Shown here in pieces: positions 46,459 to 55,663 of a DNA stretch of 64,000 nucleotides. The stretch covers positions 52,521 to 116,520 of the forward strand of contig DASPUC010000029.1 in assembly GCA_035623075.1 (NCBI GenBank), written 5' to 3'. Each line of letters starts with the position of its first letter. The stretch's first letter is position 1. The stretch is from Nitrospiraceae bacterium (GTDB lineage Bacteria; Nitrospirota; Nitrospiria; Nitrospirales; Nitrospiraceae). The position numbers were made by a program, and so were the translations under genes. The notes beneath the pieces are model-generated. The model saw nothing but the letters and a program-made list of their open reading frames with translations. It was not told where the DNA came from and did no database searches.

Positions 46459-47694
46459 ATGCCGGCGTTCGTATGGCTCACCGTGGTCACCGCGATCAGG
46501 ATCCTTGGGCGCAATCGCTTGCGCGCCGGACTGACGATGCTCGGTATCGTCATCGGGGTTGCTGCGGTGATTGCGATGGTGAGCATCGGAGAAGGGGCCA
46601 AGCGTGCGGTCCAGGCGCAGATTGCGACGATGGGGACCAACGTGATCATCATGTGGCCCGGCGCAACGACAGCGAGTGGGGTTCGAGGGGCCCAGGGGAG
46701 CGCAGTGACCCTGACGGTATCTGATGCGATCGAATTGAAGAAACGGATTCCGTTGCTGGTCGACACGGGCTGGGCCAAACGTGATGTGATGCAAATCGTG
46801 AATGGGAATCGGAATTGGAACGGGACGATCAACGGGGTTTCACCGAGCTATCTGACCATCCGCGATTGGTCCTTCACCAGTGGCGGGCCCTTCACGCAGG
46901 CAGACTTGGACAGTGCGGCACGTGTCGCGCTGATCGGCCAGACGGTCGCAGAGAACCTCTTCGATCCGGGTGAGGAGCCGGTTGGGGCAGTCATCCGAAT
47001 CAAAAACGTGCCGTTCCGGATTATTGGTGTGCTTGCTCCCAAGGGCCAGTCCGCGCAGGGATCGGATCAAGATGATGTGATTTTCATTCCCTTCAGTACG
47101 GCGGAGCGCAAGGTCTTTGGGACATGGTTCATCGGCTCCGTGGGGTCGCTGTTCGCATCGACGGACCGAACCGAAGACCTGCCGGAGGCTGTCGAGCAGA
47201 TTCGAGAGGTGATCCGAGCCCGGCATCGGCTCCAGCTGGACCAGGGCGACGATTTCACGGTCCGGACACAAGTCGATATTGGGAAGGTGCAGGAAGGCAC
47301 GAGTCAAACATTGACGATGATGTTGTTTGCAATCGCCTCAGTCTCCCTGCTGGTCGGCGGCATTGGTATCATGAATATCCTATTGGTGTCGGTGACGGAG
47401 CGAACCAAGGAGATCGGTGTTCGAATGGCAGTGGGCGCGAAACGCCGGCACATCGTGATGCAATTTCTGATTGAAGCGATGACCCTGAGCCTGGTGGGCG
47501 GGATCGTTGGTATCCTGGTTGGGATCGTCGGTGCTAAGCTCACAACGGTGGTGGCGGGCTGGCCGACGATTATTTCCGTCAATGTGGTGACGACCGCGTT
47601 TTTCTTCTCTCTCGTTGTCGGGCTCTTCTTCGGCCTTTACCCTGCCAATAAAGCTGCTCGGCTGAACCCCATCGAAGCCTTACGCTACGAATAA
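46459..47694 (+). CDS. MacB-type ABC exporter permease
   Basis: This 411-residue FtsX-family permease has one N-terminal helix (LTMLGIVIGVAAVIAMVSIG), a large periplasmic domain (about residues 50-280) and three C-terminal helices. The conserved cytoplasmic turn is SVTERTKEIGVRMAVGAKRR. With MacA and the ATPase it forms a tripartite exporter that pushes substrates (macrolides, peptides or lipoproteins in known cases) through an outer-membrane channel. The substrate here is unknown. Confidence 0.9.
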   Translation: MPAFVWLTVVTAIRILGRNRLRAGLTMLGIVIGVAAVIAMVSIGEGAKRAVQAQIATMGTNVIIMWPGATTASGVRGAQGSAVTLTVSDAIELKKRIPLLVDTGWAKRDVMQIVNGNRNWNGTINGVSPSYLTIRDWSFTSGGPFTQADLDSAARVALIGQTVAENLFDPGEEPVGAVIRIKNVPFRIIGVLAPKGQSAQGSDQDDVIFIPFSTAERKVFGTWFIGSVGSLFASTDRTEDLPEAVEQIREVIRARHRLQLDQGDDFTVRTQVDIGKVQEGTSQTLTMMLFAIASVSLLVGGIGIMNILLVSVTERTKEIGVRMAVGAKRRHIVMQFLIEAMTLSLVGGIVGILVGIVGAKLTTVVAGWPTIISVNVVTTAFFFSLVVGLFFGLYPANKAARLNPIEALRYE

Positions 47695-47746
47695 TACATC
47701 TCCCTCTCCCGGGCCATCCGCAGAATGGCAGCGCGGCAGGATCGCT

Positions 47747-48142
47747 CTACTCGGTCACGAGACTATGTGATGTGTTGCGCATCGTCGAGAGCAGGACTTC
47801 GATGCGCGGATTGGCTTTATCGACATTTTTATAGAGATGAGTTTCGACGATGCGGTTGTCGTTAATCCCCAGCCCTTCGCAGAGCGCATCCTGTGCGATC
47901 TTGAGCCCGCCATCGACATCCCGACGCAGTGCCGAGGTGAAATAGAATCGAATCGAGAGCGCCAGCGATTCCGACTTGAGCCGCGACAGCAAACTAGATC
48001 GGAGTGTTGATTGCGTCAAGGCCAGCCAGACCAATTGTCCCACATGGGCTTTGTAGGCACGACCTGCGGAGGAAAGCAGCCGGCGTCCATTGACGGTGGC
48101 ATATTGGTGATTCACGCTAGGAGGCACTGGTAATGTCAGCAT
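47747..48142 (-). CDS. RusA-like Holliday junction resolvase family protein
   Basis: The 131-residue product begins MLTLPVPPSVNHQYATVNG and continues with RRDVDGGLKIAQDALCEGLG and INDNRIVE, matching the RusA fold order with acidic metal-binding residues. RusA enzymes resolve Holliday junctions and often come with prophages, though no phage genes surround this one. The start is uncertain: the ATG at 48142 has no clear ribosome site, and the frame extends to 48322 through low-complexity residues. Confidence 0.72.
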   Translation of the reverse strand: MLTLPVPPSVNHQYATVNGRRLLSSAGRAYKAHVGQLVWLALTQSTLRSSLLSRLKSESLALSIRFYFTSALRRDVDGGLKIAQDALCEGLGINDNRIVETHLYKNVDKANPRIEVLLSTMRNTSHSLVTE

Positions 48143-48220
48143 GACGGCATGGGGATTGGTCAGTGAGGCCGTACTCTGAGGGGAGAAGGAGATTGATCTG
48201 GAGGATTTCTGCACGAACTT

Positions 48221-48236
48221 CGCGCGCGCGCGCGCG
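48221..48236. repeat. (CG)8 dinucleotide run
   Basis: Sixteen bases of perfectly alternating CG lie between the RusA-like and MraZ genes. This could adopt Z-DNA and may vary in length through slippage. Confidence 0.8.
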
Positions 48237-48332
48237 GGTCTCGATCGTGGATTCTGAAGGGAAACGAGGGAGGCGGGAAGTCTTGATGCAGAAATTCGGA
48301 TCGGTTGCCGAAAGGTGGGCATGCGCGACAGG

Positions 48333-48773
48333 TCAGAGGAGATTGAGAATCTTGGCCATGTTTTGCTCGTATCGATCTTCGGAGCGTGCGATGTAGCGGC
48401 GCCATTCGCTCGGGTTCCAGATCTCCATGCGATGGTACAGGCCGACGAGGATAATCTCCTGGTCTTCGTCCAGCGGGACGAGTTTCCTGAGCCGTCCGGG
48501 TATCAGTATGCGGCCGGCCTTGTCGATTTCTGACGTGCCGGCTTCGGATACGACAAAGTGCATGAAGAGTCGACTCTGGTCCTCGTCCAGCGTGGTCTTC
48601 GTTCGTTCGAGAACCTTCTCCCACTCCTTCATCGAGTAAATGAGAATCGATTCTTCGGGCCCTTTGAGAAAGACCACCGCCTGTCCATCCGACTCGACTT
48701 GCTCGCGAATGGGTGATGGGACGATGAACCGGCCCTTCTCATCGACTTTGCAGAGGTATTCACCGGCGAACAT
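48333..48773 (-). CDS. mraZ: MraZ-like SpoVT-AbrB domain regulator
   Basis: The 146-residue product begins MFAGEYLCKVDEKGRFIVPS, the classic MraZ opening, and has a second AbrB-like repeat (GTSEIDKAGRILIPGRLRKL). MraZ is a DNA-binding regulator usually found first in the division and cell-wall cluster before mraW. Here it is instead preceded by a small HTH gene and followed by a RusA-like gene, so it may control another target. The start at 48773 follows the family; an AGGAG lies about 12 bases before it. Confidence 0.87.
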   Translation of the reverse strand: MFAGEYLCKVDEKGRFIVPSPIREQVESDGQAVVFLKGPEESILIYSMKEWEKVLERTKTTLDEDQSRLFMHFVVSEAGTSEIDKAGRILIPGRLRKLVPLDEDQEIILVGLYHRMEIWNPSEWRRYIARSEDRYEQNMAKILNLL

Positions 48774-48789
48774 CAGTGGGTCGTCTCCT

Positions 48790-48987
48790 TCACGAGGCGA
48801 GCGGGCTCCTGATTCGATCGCGAATCCATTGTTCCAGATCCGAGCGCACAAATCGCCATTCTTTCCCGAGCTTGAAGGCAGGAATCTGGCGGCTGCGCAA
48901 GTAGCGGTAGAGTGTCCGCTGGGTGATCTTCAAATAGCGGCACGTCTCTTCCGCCGTCATGATTTCGCTCTTGGGCTCTTTGGCCAT
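48790..48987 (-). CDS. Excisionase/MerR-like HTH DNA-binding protein
   Basis: The 65-residue protein is a single winged HTH_17-type domain: MTAEETCRYLKITQRTLYRY and IPAFKLGKEWRFVRSDLEQW. Such proteins act as phage or ICE excisionases or as small regulators. It lies 16 bases before mraZ on the same strand, so the two are probably expressed together. No integrase gene is nearby. Confidence 0.8.
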   Translation of the reverse strand: MAKEPKSEIMTAEETCRYLKITQRTLYRYLRSRQIPAFKLGKEWRFVRSDLEQWIRDRIRSPLAS

Positions 48988-49099
48988 GGTAGAACCACAG
49001 TTGTAAATTGCTCATGGGCCTCACAAGACTCCCCGCGCTTTGTGCGGAGGGTAGGGGAAAACAGCGGATCTGTCAAGTGAAAATAGATGACAATCTCTG

Positions 49100-49444
49100 T
49101 CAGAGACTGTCAGTATCACCTGATTCCGACAGATCGGTTTGATCAGGCTCCATACCTCTTGACAAATCGTCGCCGAAGTCTTCGCCCATTTCTCGTCCCA
49201 TCTTTCGCATGAACCGTTCCATGCTTTGTGGGTCGCTTTCGTCAAGATCACCGAGATTGCTGGGATCGGCAAGCGCCTCGATGCGGGCTTCCTCGGACTT
49301 CGGCGCCGCAAACCTGGACATCAGACGTTCGAGTTTAACGCTGCCACAGTGTTTGCAAGACAGTGCTGATTGCTTCGCGAGGCTCAGGACCAGAATCGTG
49401 TTCCGTTTCTGGCAGGCGAGGCAGCGATATTCGTAAATCGGCAT
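49100..49444 (-). CDS. FmdB family zinc-ribbon protein
   Basis: The 114-residue protein starts MPIYEYRCLACQKRN with a second pair CKHCG, the FmdB zinc ribbon, and has an acidic C-terminal tail (about residues 50-114). The family is proposed to be regulatory, but the role is not settled. It starts three bases after the comF stop on the same strand. Confidence 0.82.
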   Translation of the reverse strand: MPIYEYRCLACQKRNTILVLSLAKQSALSCKHCGSVKLERLMSRFAAPKSEEARIEALADPSNLGDLDESDPQSMERFMRKMGREMGEDFGDDLSRGMEPDQTDLSESGDTDSL

Positions 49445-49447
49445 GTC

Positions 49448-50269
49448 TCACACTCCGAAAGCCGTTAACGAAGACGGCGCGTGTTCAGCGAAAATATGAT
49501 CGGGAACCAGGCTGGCATCGACCGTCCGGGCTAACGTCAGGACTGTCACCGAGGCGACTCCTACTTTTTTGAGTGCCTTGGCACATTCGTTGACGGTTGT
49601 TCCCGTCGTATAGACATCGTCGATCAGGAGAATGCGTTGATCGATGATTCCGCGAGGCTCGCGGACAGCAAATGTCTTGCGCAGATTTCGCAAACGGGCC
49701 CGACGAGACAGTGTGGTTTGAGGCTCTGTCGCGACCATACGCACCAGATTGTCAGCGGAAACCCGCCAGGTCAGGTGCCGCGCGATGTGATCAGCCAGTA
49801 ACAGCGATTGATTGAATTCGCGAGCGCGGAGCCTGCCTTGGTGCAACGGCACGGGGAGCATGATGTCAAAGTCGAGATTCTTCGGCAAAGCTGCAATCAT
49901 CAGATCAGCCAGTGGCCGAGCCAGCGCGACTTTCCCTCGATATTTAAATAGGCGAATGGCATGTTGCAGCGGCGGAACATAAGGGTATAGCGTCCAGGCC
50001 CGTTCGTACGCCGGAGGGTGCTTCTCACAATCTTGGCAGTGGCGATCCGGCGTATAAGAGGTTGCGGATTCCGAGACGAACGGTTGATCACAACGCGCAC
50101 AAGAGGGCTGGCGAAACGGGGCAATGCGGTACCAGCAAGCTTGACAAAAGAAAGGAATTGGGTCGGTGCTGAGTGGACGTCCACAGGCGGCGCATTCGAC
50201 CGGTAACAGGAATCGTAGAGCTTCGCGGTAGAGCCCGAATATTCGGCCTGCCATACCGACATAATCCAT
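49448..50269 (-). CDS. comF: ComF family phosphoribosyltransferase-like protein
   Basis: The 273-residue protein has an N-terminal zinc-finger region (CAACGRPL, FCQACW, CARCDQPF and CQDCEKHP) and a C-terminal PRTase domain with ILLIDDVYTTGTTVNECAKA. ComF helps import or process DNA in competent bacteria and is widespread otherwise. It fits the dprA gene at 2.9 kb, but the main competence genes are not here. Confidence 0.88.
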   Translation of the reverse strand: MDYVGMAGRIFGLYREALRFLLPVECAACGRPLSTDPIPFFCQACWYRIAPFRQPSCARCDQPFVSESATSYTPDRHCQDCEKHPPAYERAWTLYPYVPPLQHAIRLFKYRGKVALARPLADLMIAALPKNLDFDIMLPVPLHQGRLRAREFNQSLLLADHIARHLTWRVSADNLVRMVATEPQTTLSRRARLRNLRKTFAVREPRGIIDQRILLIDDVYTTGTTVNECAKALKKVGVASVTVLTLARTVDASLVPDHIFAEHAPSSLTAFGV

Positions 50270-50382
50270 GATGAACGACTCCCAAGCGGATGATGCGGTC
50301 GAGGGAATCTTCTAAGAGAAGACGTCGGTGCTGTCAAGGTTGTGGCTCCGTAAATGGTTGTGATATACGAGGACAGTTCGAT

Positions 50383-51081
50383 ATGGTCAAGCTTGATCAG
50401 GTGTCAAAAACCTTCGACCGTGGCGGGGTGACGGTCACGGCATTGGATCGTGTGACGGTTGAAGTCTCCGCGGGTGACTTCTGTGCTTTCATCGGTCCCA
50501 GCGGGTGTGGGAAAAGCACATTGCTGAATCTGGTCGCAGGGTTGGATCATCCGACCTCCGGAGCGATCATCCTCAATGGCAGGCCAACCGACCGGTTTTC
50601 GAGCAACGAATGGACTCACGTGCGGCGTGAGTGGCTGGGCCTCGTTTTTCAGGCGTTCCACCTCGTCCCCGGGCTGACCGCGGCAGAAAATGTGGCGTTC
50701 CCCCTCCTCTTGCGCGGAGAACGTGGCGCGGCAGTGCGGACACGGGTTGATGAGGTACTGGAACTGGTCGGCATGACTCATCGCCAGAACCATCGTCCCG
50801 GTGAACTCTCGGGTGGCGAGCAGCAGCGGGTGGCGGTCGCCAGAGCTATGGTCCATCGCCCCCGCGTGATTCTCGCGGACGAGCCGACCGGGAATTTGGA
50901 TTCTCAGCATGGAGGGGAAATTGTCACGTTGCTACGCACCTTAGTGACGCACTTTCGACTGACCGTGCTACTTGTCACCCACAGTGCCGCCGCCGCGGAG
51001 GCCGCCGATTACACCTGGACGATGCGGGACGGGCGCCTTATCACCAAAACATCCCAACGACCTGTGCCGGTGGAAGCCTGA
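50383..51081 (+). CDS. LolD-like ABC transporter ATPase
   Basis: This 232-residue ATPase of the LolD/MacB group has Walker A ([13 protein letters not shown]), Q-loop ([10 protein letters not shown]), signature ([15 protein letters not shown]) and Walker B ([12 protein letters not shown]). The ATG at 50383 with GAGGA upstream is preferred to 50290. Its most likely permease is the 872-residue FtsX-type protein at 52.5-55.1 kb, beyond pyrD and a regulator. It overlaps the pyrD start by one base. Confidence 0.87.
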   Translation: MVKLDQVSKTFDRGGVTVTALDRVTVEVSAGDFCAFIGPSGCGKSTLLNLVAGLDHPTSGAIILNGRPTDRFSSNEWTHVRREWLGLVFQAFHLVPGLTAAENVAFPLLLRGERGAAVRTRVDEVLELVGMTHRQNHRPGELSGGEQQRVAVARAMVHRPRVILADEPTGNLDSQHGGEIVTLLRTLVTHFRLTVLLVTHSAAAAEAADYTWTMRDGRLITKTSQRPVPVEA

Positions 51082-52007
51082 TGGATCTGTCGACAACGAT
51101 CGCCGGTGTGAAATTCCCCAGCTGCTTCATGAATGCGTCGGGTGCCTTGTGCGTGACGCGAGACGAACTTTTGGCCTTGGGTCGATCACGTGCCGGTGCG
51201 ATCGTGACGAAATCGATGACCGCCGAGGCCAGGGAGGGGAATCCTTCTCCGCGCTATTACGGGTTTCCCGGTGGATCGATCAATTCCATGGGGCTCCCCA
51301 ATCTTGGGTACAAAGCCTATGCCGCATTAATTCCTGAACTCAAGCGGTGTGGGAAACCCGTGATAGCCAGCGTGGCAGGACTCTGCGAAGAAGACTTCCC
51401 GACGATTGCCCAGGTGATCAATGCGAGCGGGCCTGATCTGATCGAGGTAAACCTTTCCTGCCCGAACATTCCTGGCAAACCGCAGATCGGTTACGATGCC
51501 GAGGCTTCCGAACGGCTCCTCAAGCGTCTGCGGAAAATCATTACCGTCCCGATGGGCGTCAAGCTCCCGCCCTACTTTGATCCCGCACATCACAAGATAA
51601 TGGGAGATGTGATCGGTCGGTGTAGCGTTGATTTCCTGAATCTGATCAACTCCGTCGGGAACGGTCTCGTCGTCGATCCGGAGCGCGAAGCGGCAGTGAT
51701 CAAACCCAAAGGCGGGTTCGGTGGACTCGGCGGGGCCATGATTAAACCGGTCGCGCTCGCAAATGTCCGGGCCTTTTGGAGGATTTTCGAGGGACGCATG
51801 CCGATCATCGGTACTGGCGGCGTTATGGATGGAGTGGATGCGTTCGAACATTTCTTGTGCGGGGCGTCTGCCGTTCAGATTGGAACAGTGCTGGTAGAGG
51901 AAGGGATCGAGGTGTTTGGCCGCCTTGAAATGGAGTTGACTGCTCAACTCACCAAAAGGGGATATCGGGCACCAGCGGACTGTCGCGGGAAGTTGAGGGA
52001 GCTTTAA
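51081..52007 (+). CDS. pyrD: Dihydroorotate dehydrogenase, class 1A-like
   Basis: This flavoenzyme of 308 residues oxidises dihydroorotate to orotate in pyrimidine synthesis. The catalytic base is Cys127 in IEVNLSCPNIPGKPQIGYD, and SINSMGLPNLGYKAY is typical of class 1A, the soluble fumarate-dependent homodimers. FMN-binding loops TKSMT and IGTGGV are present. A class 1B partner (PyrK) is not encoded next to it. It shares one base with the LolD-like gene, an unusual pairing. Confidence 0.9.
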   Translation: MDLSTTIAGVKFPSCFMNASGALCVTRDELLALGRSRAGAIVTKSMTAEAREGNPSPRYYGFPGGSINSMGLPNLGYKAYAALIPELKRCGKPVIASVAGLCEEDFPTIAQVINASGPDLIEVNLSCPNIPGKPQIGYDAEASERLLKRLRKIITVPMGVKLPPYFDPAHHKIMGDVIGRCSVDFLNLINSVGNGLVVDPEREAAVIKPKGGFGGLGGAMIKPVALANVRAFWRIFEGRMPIIGTGGVMDGVDAFEHFLCGASAVQIGTVLVEEGIEVFGRLEMELTAQLTKRGYRAPADCRGKLREL

Positions 52008-52009
52008 AA

Positions 52010-52282
52010 CTATTTGGCCCCGAAGTTCTTCGAAAGCAAGCCCATCTGCAGGGCTCGTCTGAGCAATTGCGCCACGTTGCGGACTTCCAACCGTCGCATC
52101 AGGTTGAAGCGGTGAACTTCGACCGTTCGAACGCTGATCTCCAGCAAAGTTGCGATCTCGCGGTTGGTATGGCCGAGTGCAACAAGGCGGAGAATGTCCC
52201 GTTGACGGGGTGTCAGCTGTTCGATCGCAGCGTCTTCTGGCATGGGCTGGTGTTTGTGTTGGGCGGCGGCACTGGCTCCCAC
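52010..52282 (-). CDS. Small LuxR-type HTH regulator
   Basis: The 90-residue protein consists of a LuxR/GerE HTH (LTPRQRDILRLVALGHTNRE, ISVRTVEVHRFNLMRRLEVR) without a receiver or ligand domain. It starts at GTG 52282 with GGAGG nine bases upstream. It converges on pyrD with two bases between the stops and is divergent from the permease gene, which it might control. Confidence 0.8.
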   Translation of the reverse strand: MGASAAAQHKHQPMPEDAAIEQLTPRQRDILRLVALGHTNREIATLLEISVRTVEVHRFNLMRRLEVRNVAQLLRRALQMGLLSKNFGAK

Positions 52283-52453
52283 AGGGCTGTTCCTCCGAAT
52301 TCAATGGCTGGAAGGCAGTCTAGCAAAGGTGGGTAACTCTGTAAACGAAACTACTAATTTGTGCAGGGCCACGTATTAAGGCGAAATTAGTTTGCTCCGT
52401 GTCGTGCGGATGTTTGCTCGCTTCCCGCCATCGATGCTGATTTCCGGTATCTT

Positions 52454-55072
52454 ATGATCCTTTCAACCAGTCTTTTTTGGATACTGTTCCGTACCCATTT
52501 CGCGCAGCGCCCCTTTCGGGTCGTGCTCAGCCTCGTGGGAGTGTCGTTGGGAGTTATGGCGTCAGTGGCCATCACGACGGCGAACGTCGACGTCCTTCGT
52601 TCGTTCGAAGAGGCGGTCACCGCGGTCGCTGGGCCGGCGACGTTGGAAGTGCTTGGGGGAGATCTCGGAGTCGATGAAACAGTGATCACAACGGTGCGGG
52701 CAGTTCCAGGAGTGGTGACTGCCGTCCCGGTGATCGAGGACAGTGTCGTGATGGTGCAGGGGGCGCGTCGGGGTGAAGCGGCGCAGCTGTTTGGGTTGGA
52801 CTTGATTGCAGAGGTCGGTACGCGCGGCTTTCGGCTTCACACAGCGGGAAATCAAGAGGCGTTAGAGCAACTGCTGGCTTCCAATACGGCCTATCTCGGA
52901 CCAAAACTGGCTGAAGACTGGCACCTTACCGTCGGAAGCCCGTTCGAAGTGATGGCTGGCGGCCGGCTCGTGCGGTTGCAAGTGGGGGGGCTGCTTCACG
53001 GCGAAACAACTCGCTCTTCCGTCTGGGATCGGGCAATGCTTATGGATATCGCTGCTGCGCAGGTACTGTTCGGATCGATCGGGCAGTTGGACCGAATCGA
53101 TGTGATTACAACACAGGACCGCCCCGTCGAAGACGTTCAAGCTGCCTTGCGAGCCGTGTTGTCCCCACACCTGATCGTCCAACGACCGACCCAACGAACG
53201 AAGCAGGTCGAACAGATGGTACGGTCGTTCCAGCTCAACGTGCGCGTGTTGAGTTGGGTGGGGCTGCTCGTGGGCACCTTCCTCATTTACAACACGACGG
53301 CCTTTATGGTGGCTCGACGACGGCGTGAGATCGGGATCTACCGCGCGCTCGGCATGACGGAACGACGAGTCGCTTCACTATTTCTCGCCGAGGCCGGATT
53401 TCTAGGGATGGTTGGCGGAGTCACCGGAGGAATCTGTGGGGTCCTGCTGAGCCGGAGTCTGATTTCTCTGGTCAGCCGGACGATCTCGGATCTCTATGCG
53501 CCGGTCTCACCGAGCACTTCAGCGCTGGTCTTCGATCACCACCAATGGTGGTCGCTCACCCAGGGGATTCTCCTGGGTATGATCGTTTCGATGATCGGGG
53601 CGTGGGGACCGAGCCTGGATGCGAGCCGGACCATTACGGTTCGAGCCTTGGCTCCGGGGGATTACGAAGTGACGCAGCAATTGCGGCTCTCACGATTCGC
53701 ATGGACCGCCGTCATCCTCGCTTGTTTCGCGGGGGTCTTGTCGTTGCTGAATCCTGTTGGCGGACTTCCGGTATTTGGATATCTCGCGACGTTGTGTCTG
53801 TTGGCGGGGCTCGCCTGCGCTGCACCGGTCTGTATTCAAGCGCTTGGATTTCGTCGTCGACGTAACCAAGCAGTCTTACTTGGGCTTGGGGGCAGCCTGA
53901 GGCTGATCGCCATCGACCATGCGGCGCGTCACCCCGGCCGCAATGGTGTAACAGTCTCGGCCTTGATGGTCGGGTTGGCGATCATGATTGGTGTTGTGGT
54001 GATGGTACGGAGCTTTCGCCAGACAGTGCAAATCTGGGTCAGTGAAACCGTGATCGCGGATATGGTCGTGGCTCCGCCGGCTTGGTTGCACGGTCGACAT
54101 GCGGGTCAGGCATCCCGGGCACTACCGGGAGCCTGGGCTGCCAAGCTGGCATCGATCGACGGGGTAGCGGCAGTCGATACCTATCGCGATGTGCACGTGG
54201 ATGTGCAGGGCCAGTCGGTTGCACTCATCTCGAGAGACCTTCGGCTTCATGCCGAGCGCAGTCGCTATCTCGTGATCGAGGGCGATTCAGCTACTGTGCT
54301 ACGACGTGCCGCCGAGACTGGCGGGGTCTTGGTGTCGGAGGTGCTCGCCAACCGACTCGGTGTCCGGGAGGGATTGTCCGTTGCCGTCACGACGCCTTCT
54401 GGCGTCAAGAACGTGCCGATCGTGGCAAGGTTCTATGATTACGCGACTGATGGTGGAAAGATGGTCATGGATCGGGCTCTGTATCAGACCCTCTGGCATG
54501 ACGACCGCGTGACCGTCTTCCCGATCTATTTGCGCACAGGGGCCGATGGGGATGCGATTCGCCGGTCGCTTACACAACGACTGGCGGTGGACGAACGAGA
54601 GAGCTTCTCGCCGCTTGTTATCAGCAACGCCGAGTTGCGTCGCGAGATTCTCGACATCTTCGACCGAACCTTCGTGCTGACGTATGTGCTCGAAGCCATC
54701 GCGGTCTTGATTGCCGTGTTGGGGATCGTGAATACGCTGGTCACCGCGGTGTTGGAACGGCGGCGGGAGTTAGCCACATTGCAAGCGATCGGCGCAAGTC
54801 CCGCTCAGGTCAAACAATTGGTGCTGTGGGAAGCGGCATATCTCGGCCTGCTTGGAGCGGTGCTCGGGGTAATAGGGGGAGTGCTGCTGGCGGTCGTGCT
54901 CATCAAGGTCATCAATAGACAATCCTTTGGCTGGACGATTCAGATGACAGTCCCGATCGACGTTCTGGCACAGGCCGTCCTCTTAGCGCTTGGAGCGGCA
55001 CTCATAGCAGGGTACTGGCCAGCCCACTGGGCTGCTCATCAACCAGTCGTGGAGGGGCTACGAGAGGAATAA
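52454..55072 (+). CDS. Large FtsX-type ABC permease (two MacB_PCD/FtsX units)
   Basis: The 872-residue protein has two repeats of the layout helix, periplasmic domain, three helices. FtsX blocks are MVARRRREIGIYRALGMTER (near residue 280) and VLERRRELATLQAIGASPAQ (near 770). The N-terminal start is LVGVSLGVMASVAITTANVD. This form pairs with LolD-type ATPases in lipoprotein or lipid-linked export systems of unknown substrate. The likely ATPase is at 50.4 kb. The second gene neighbour is an unknown exported protein, convergent. Confidence 0.87.
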   Translation: MILSTSLFWILFRTHFAQRPFRVVLSLVGVSLGVMASVAITTANVDVLRSFEEAVTAVAGPATLEVLGGDLGVDETVITTVRAVPGVVTAVPVIEDSVVMVQGARRGEAAQLFGLDLIAEVGTRGFRLHTAGNQEALEQLLASNTAYLGPKLAEDWHLTVGSPFEVMAGGRLVRLQVGGLLHGETTRSSVWDRAMLMDIAAAQVLFGSIGQLDRIDVITTQDRPVEDVQAALRAVLSPHLIVQRPTQRTKQVEQMVRSFQLNVRVLSWVGLLVGTFLIYNTTAFMVARRRREIGIYRALGMTERRVASLFLAEAGFLGMVGGVTGGICGVLLSRSLISLVSRTISDLYAPVSPSTSALVFDHHQWWSLTQGILLGMIVSMIGAWGPSLDASRTITVRALAPGDYEVTQQLRLSRFAWTAVILACFAGVLSLLNPVGGLPVFGYLATLCLLAGLACAAPVCIQALGFRRRRNQAVLLGLGGSLRLIAIDHAARHPGRNGVTVSALMVGLAIMIGVVVMVRSFRQTVQIWVSETVIADMVVAPPAWLHGRHAGQASRALPGAWAAKLASIDGVAAVDTYRDVHVDVQGQSVALISRDLRLHAERSRYLVIEGDSATVLRRAAETGGVLVSEVLANRLGVREGLSVAVTTPSGVKNVPIVARFYDYATDGGKMVMDRALYQTLWHDDRVTVFPIYLRTGADGDAIRRSLTQRLAVDERESFSPLVISNAELRREILDIFDRTFVLTYVLEAIAVLIAVLGIVNTLVTAVLERRRELATLQAIGASPAQVKQLVLWEAAYLGLLGAVLGVIGGVLLAVVLIKVINRQSFGWTIQMTVPIDVLAQAVLLALGAALIAGYWPAHWAAHQPVVEGLREE

Positions 55073-55079
55073 CAAAACC

Positions 55080-55583
55080 TTACGGCTTGATGTCCAACCA
55101 TTCCCGCACGTTGCATTCCGTGCATTGCCCGAGAACCGCCTGGATCTGCTCCTTTTGATCGCATCCCTTGAGTTCATCTAAAAGATTTGTGCGCATCTCA
55201 TACAAGTTAGCGGGATCGTGAGCGAAAGGCAGCACACCAACAGCGCCGATCTTCCCTTCCCGAAGAAACCGGATCGCGCTGATTGCTTGTGAGACATCCT
55301 CTGAGCGCCACCGTATGGCCTTCACATGATCATGGGCAGTCTTGAGAGGAATATGAACGGTAGGCCCTACGAGAGCGATTCTGGCGTGATCCAGGTCAAG
55401 TTCCTGCGATTTGATCGTGATAAGCGCAAACCACTTTTCAAGTCGATCGACGCATTGAGCAAGGAGTTCATCGTGTCTCAACGGGTCCTTTCCAGCGGCG
55501 CGAGGATGGCCAAGGTTCAGGTGTAGCAGCGAGAATCCGACGAGAGCCAGGCATGTGAACATTCGCTGGATGGTGCGTCGCAA
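55080..55583 (-). CDS. Exported protein of unknown function
   Basis: The 167-residue product has a signal peptide (CLALVGFSLLHLNLGHPRAA) and no family I recognise. It contains four cysteines (AQCVDR, KGCDQ, GQCTECNV), three of them near the C-terminus. It converges on the permease gene with only seven bases between the stops. Confidence 0.65.
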   Translation of the reverse strand: MRRTIQRMFTCLALVGFSLLHLNLGHPRAAGKDPLRHDELLAQCVDRLEKWFALITIKSQELDLDHARIALVGPTVHIPLKTAHDHVKAIRWRSEDVSQAISAIRFLREGKIGAVGVLPFAHDPANLYEMRTNLLDELKGCDQKEQIQAVLGQCTECNVREWLDIKP

Positions 55584-55663
55584 CGGAACTTCTCCTAGGA
55601 GGTGAATACCCTTCGAAGGTACGAAGCACTTCGCATCAGACAGAAGAAAATCCCGGGGATGTT

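Noticed and set aside
47747..48987. A prophage remnant (RusA-like gene plus excisionase-like HTH)
   Set aside because: No integrase, capsid, terminase or lysis genes and no attachment-site repeats; mraZ sits between them.
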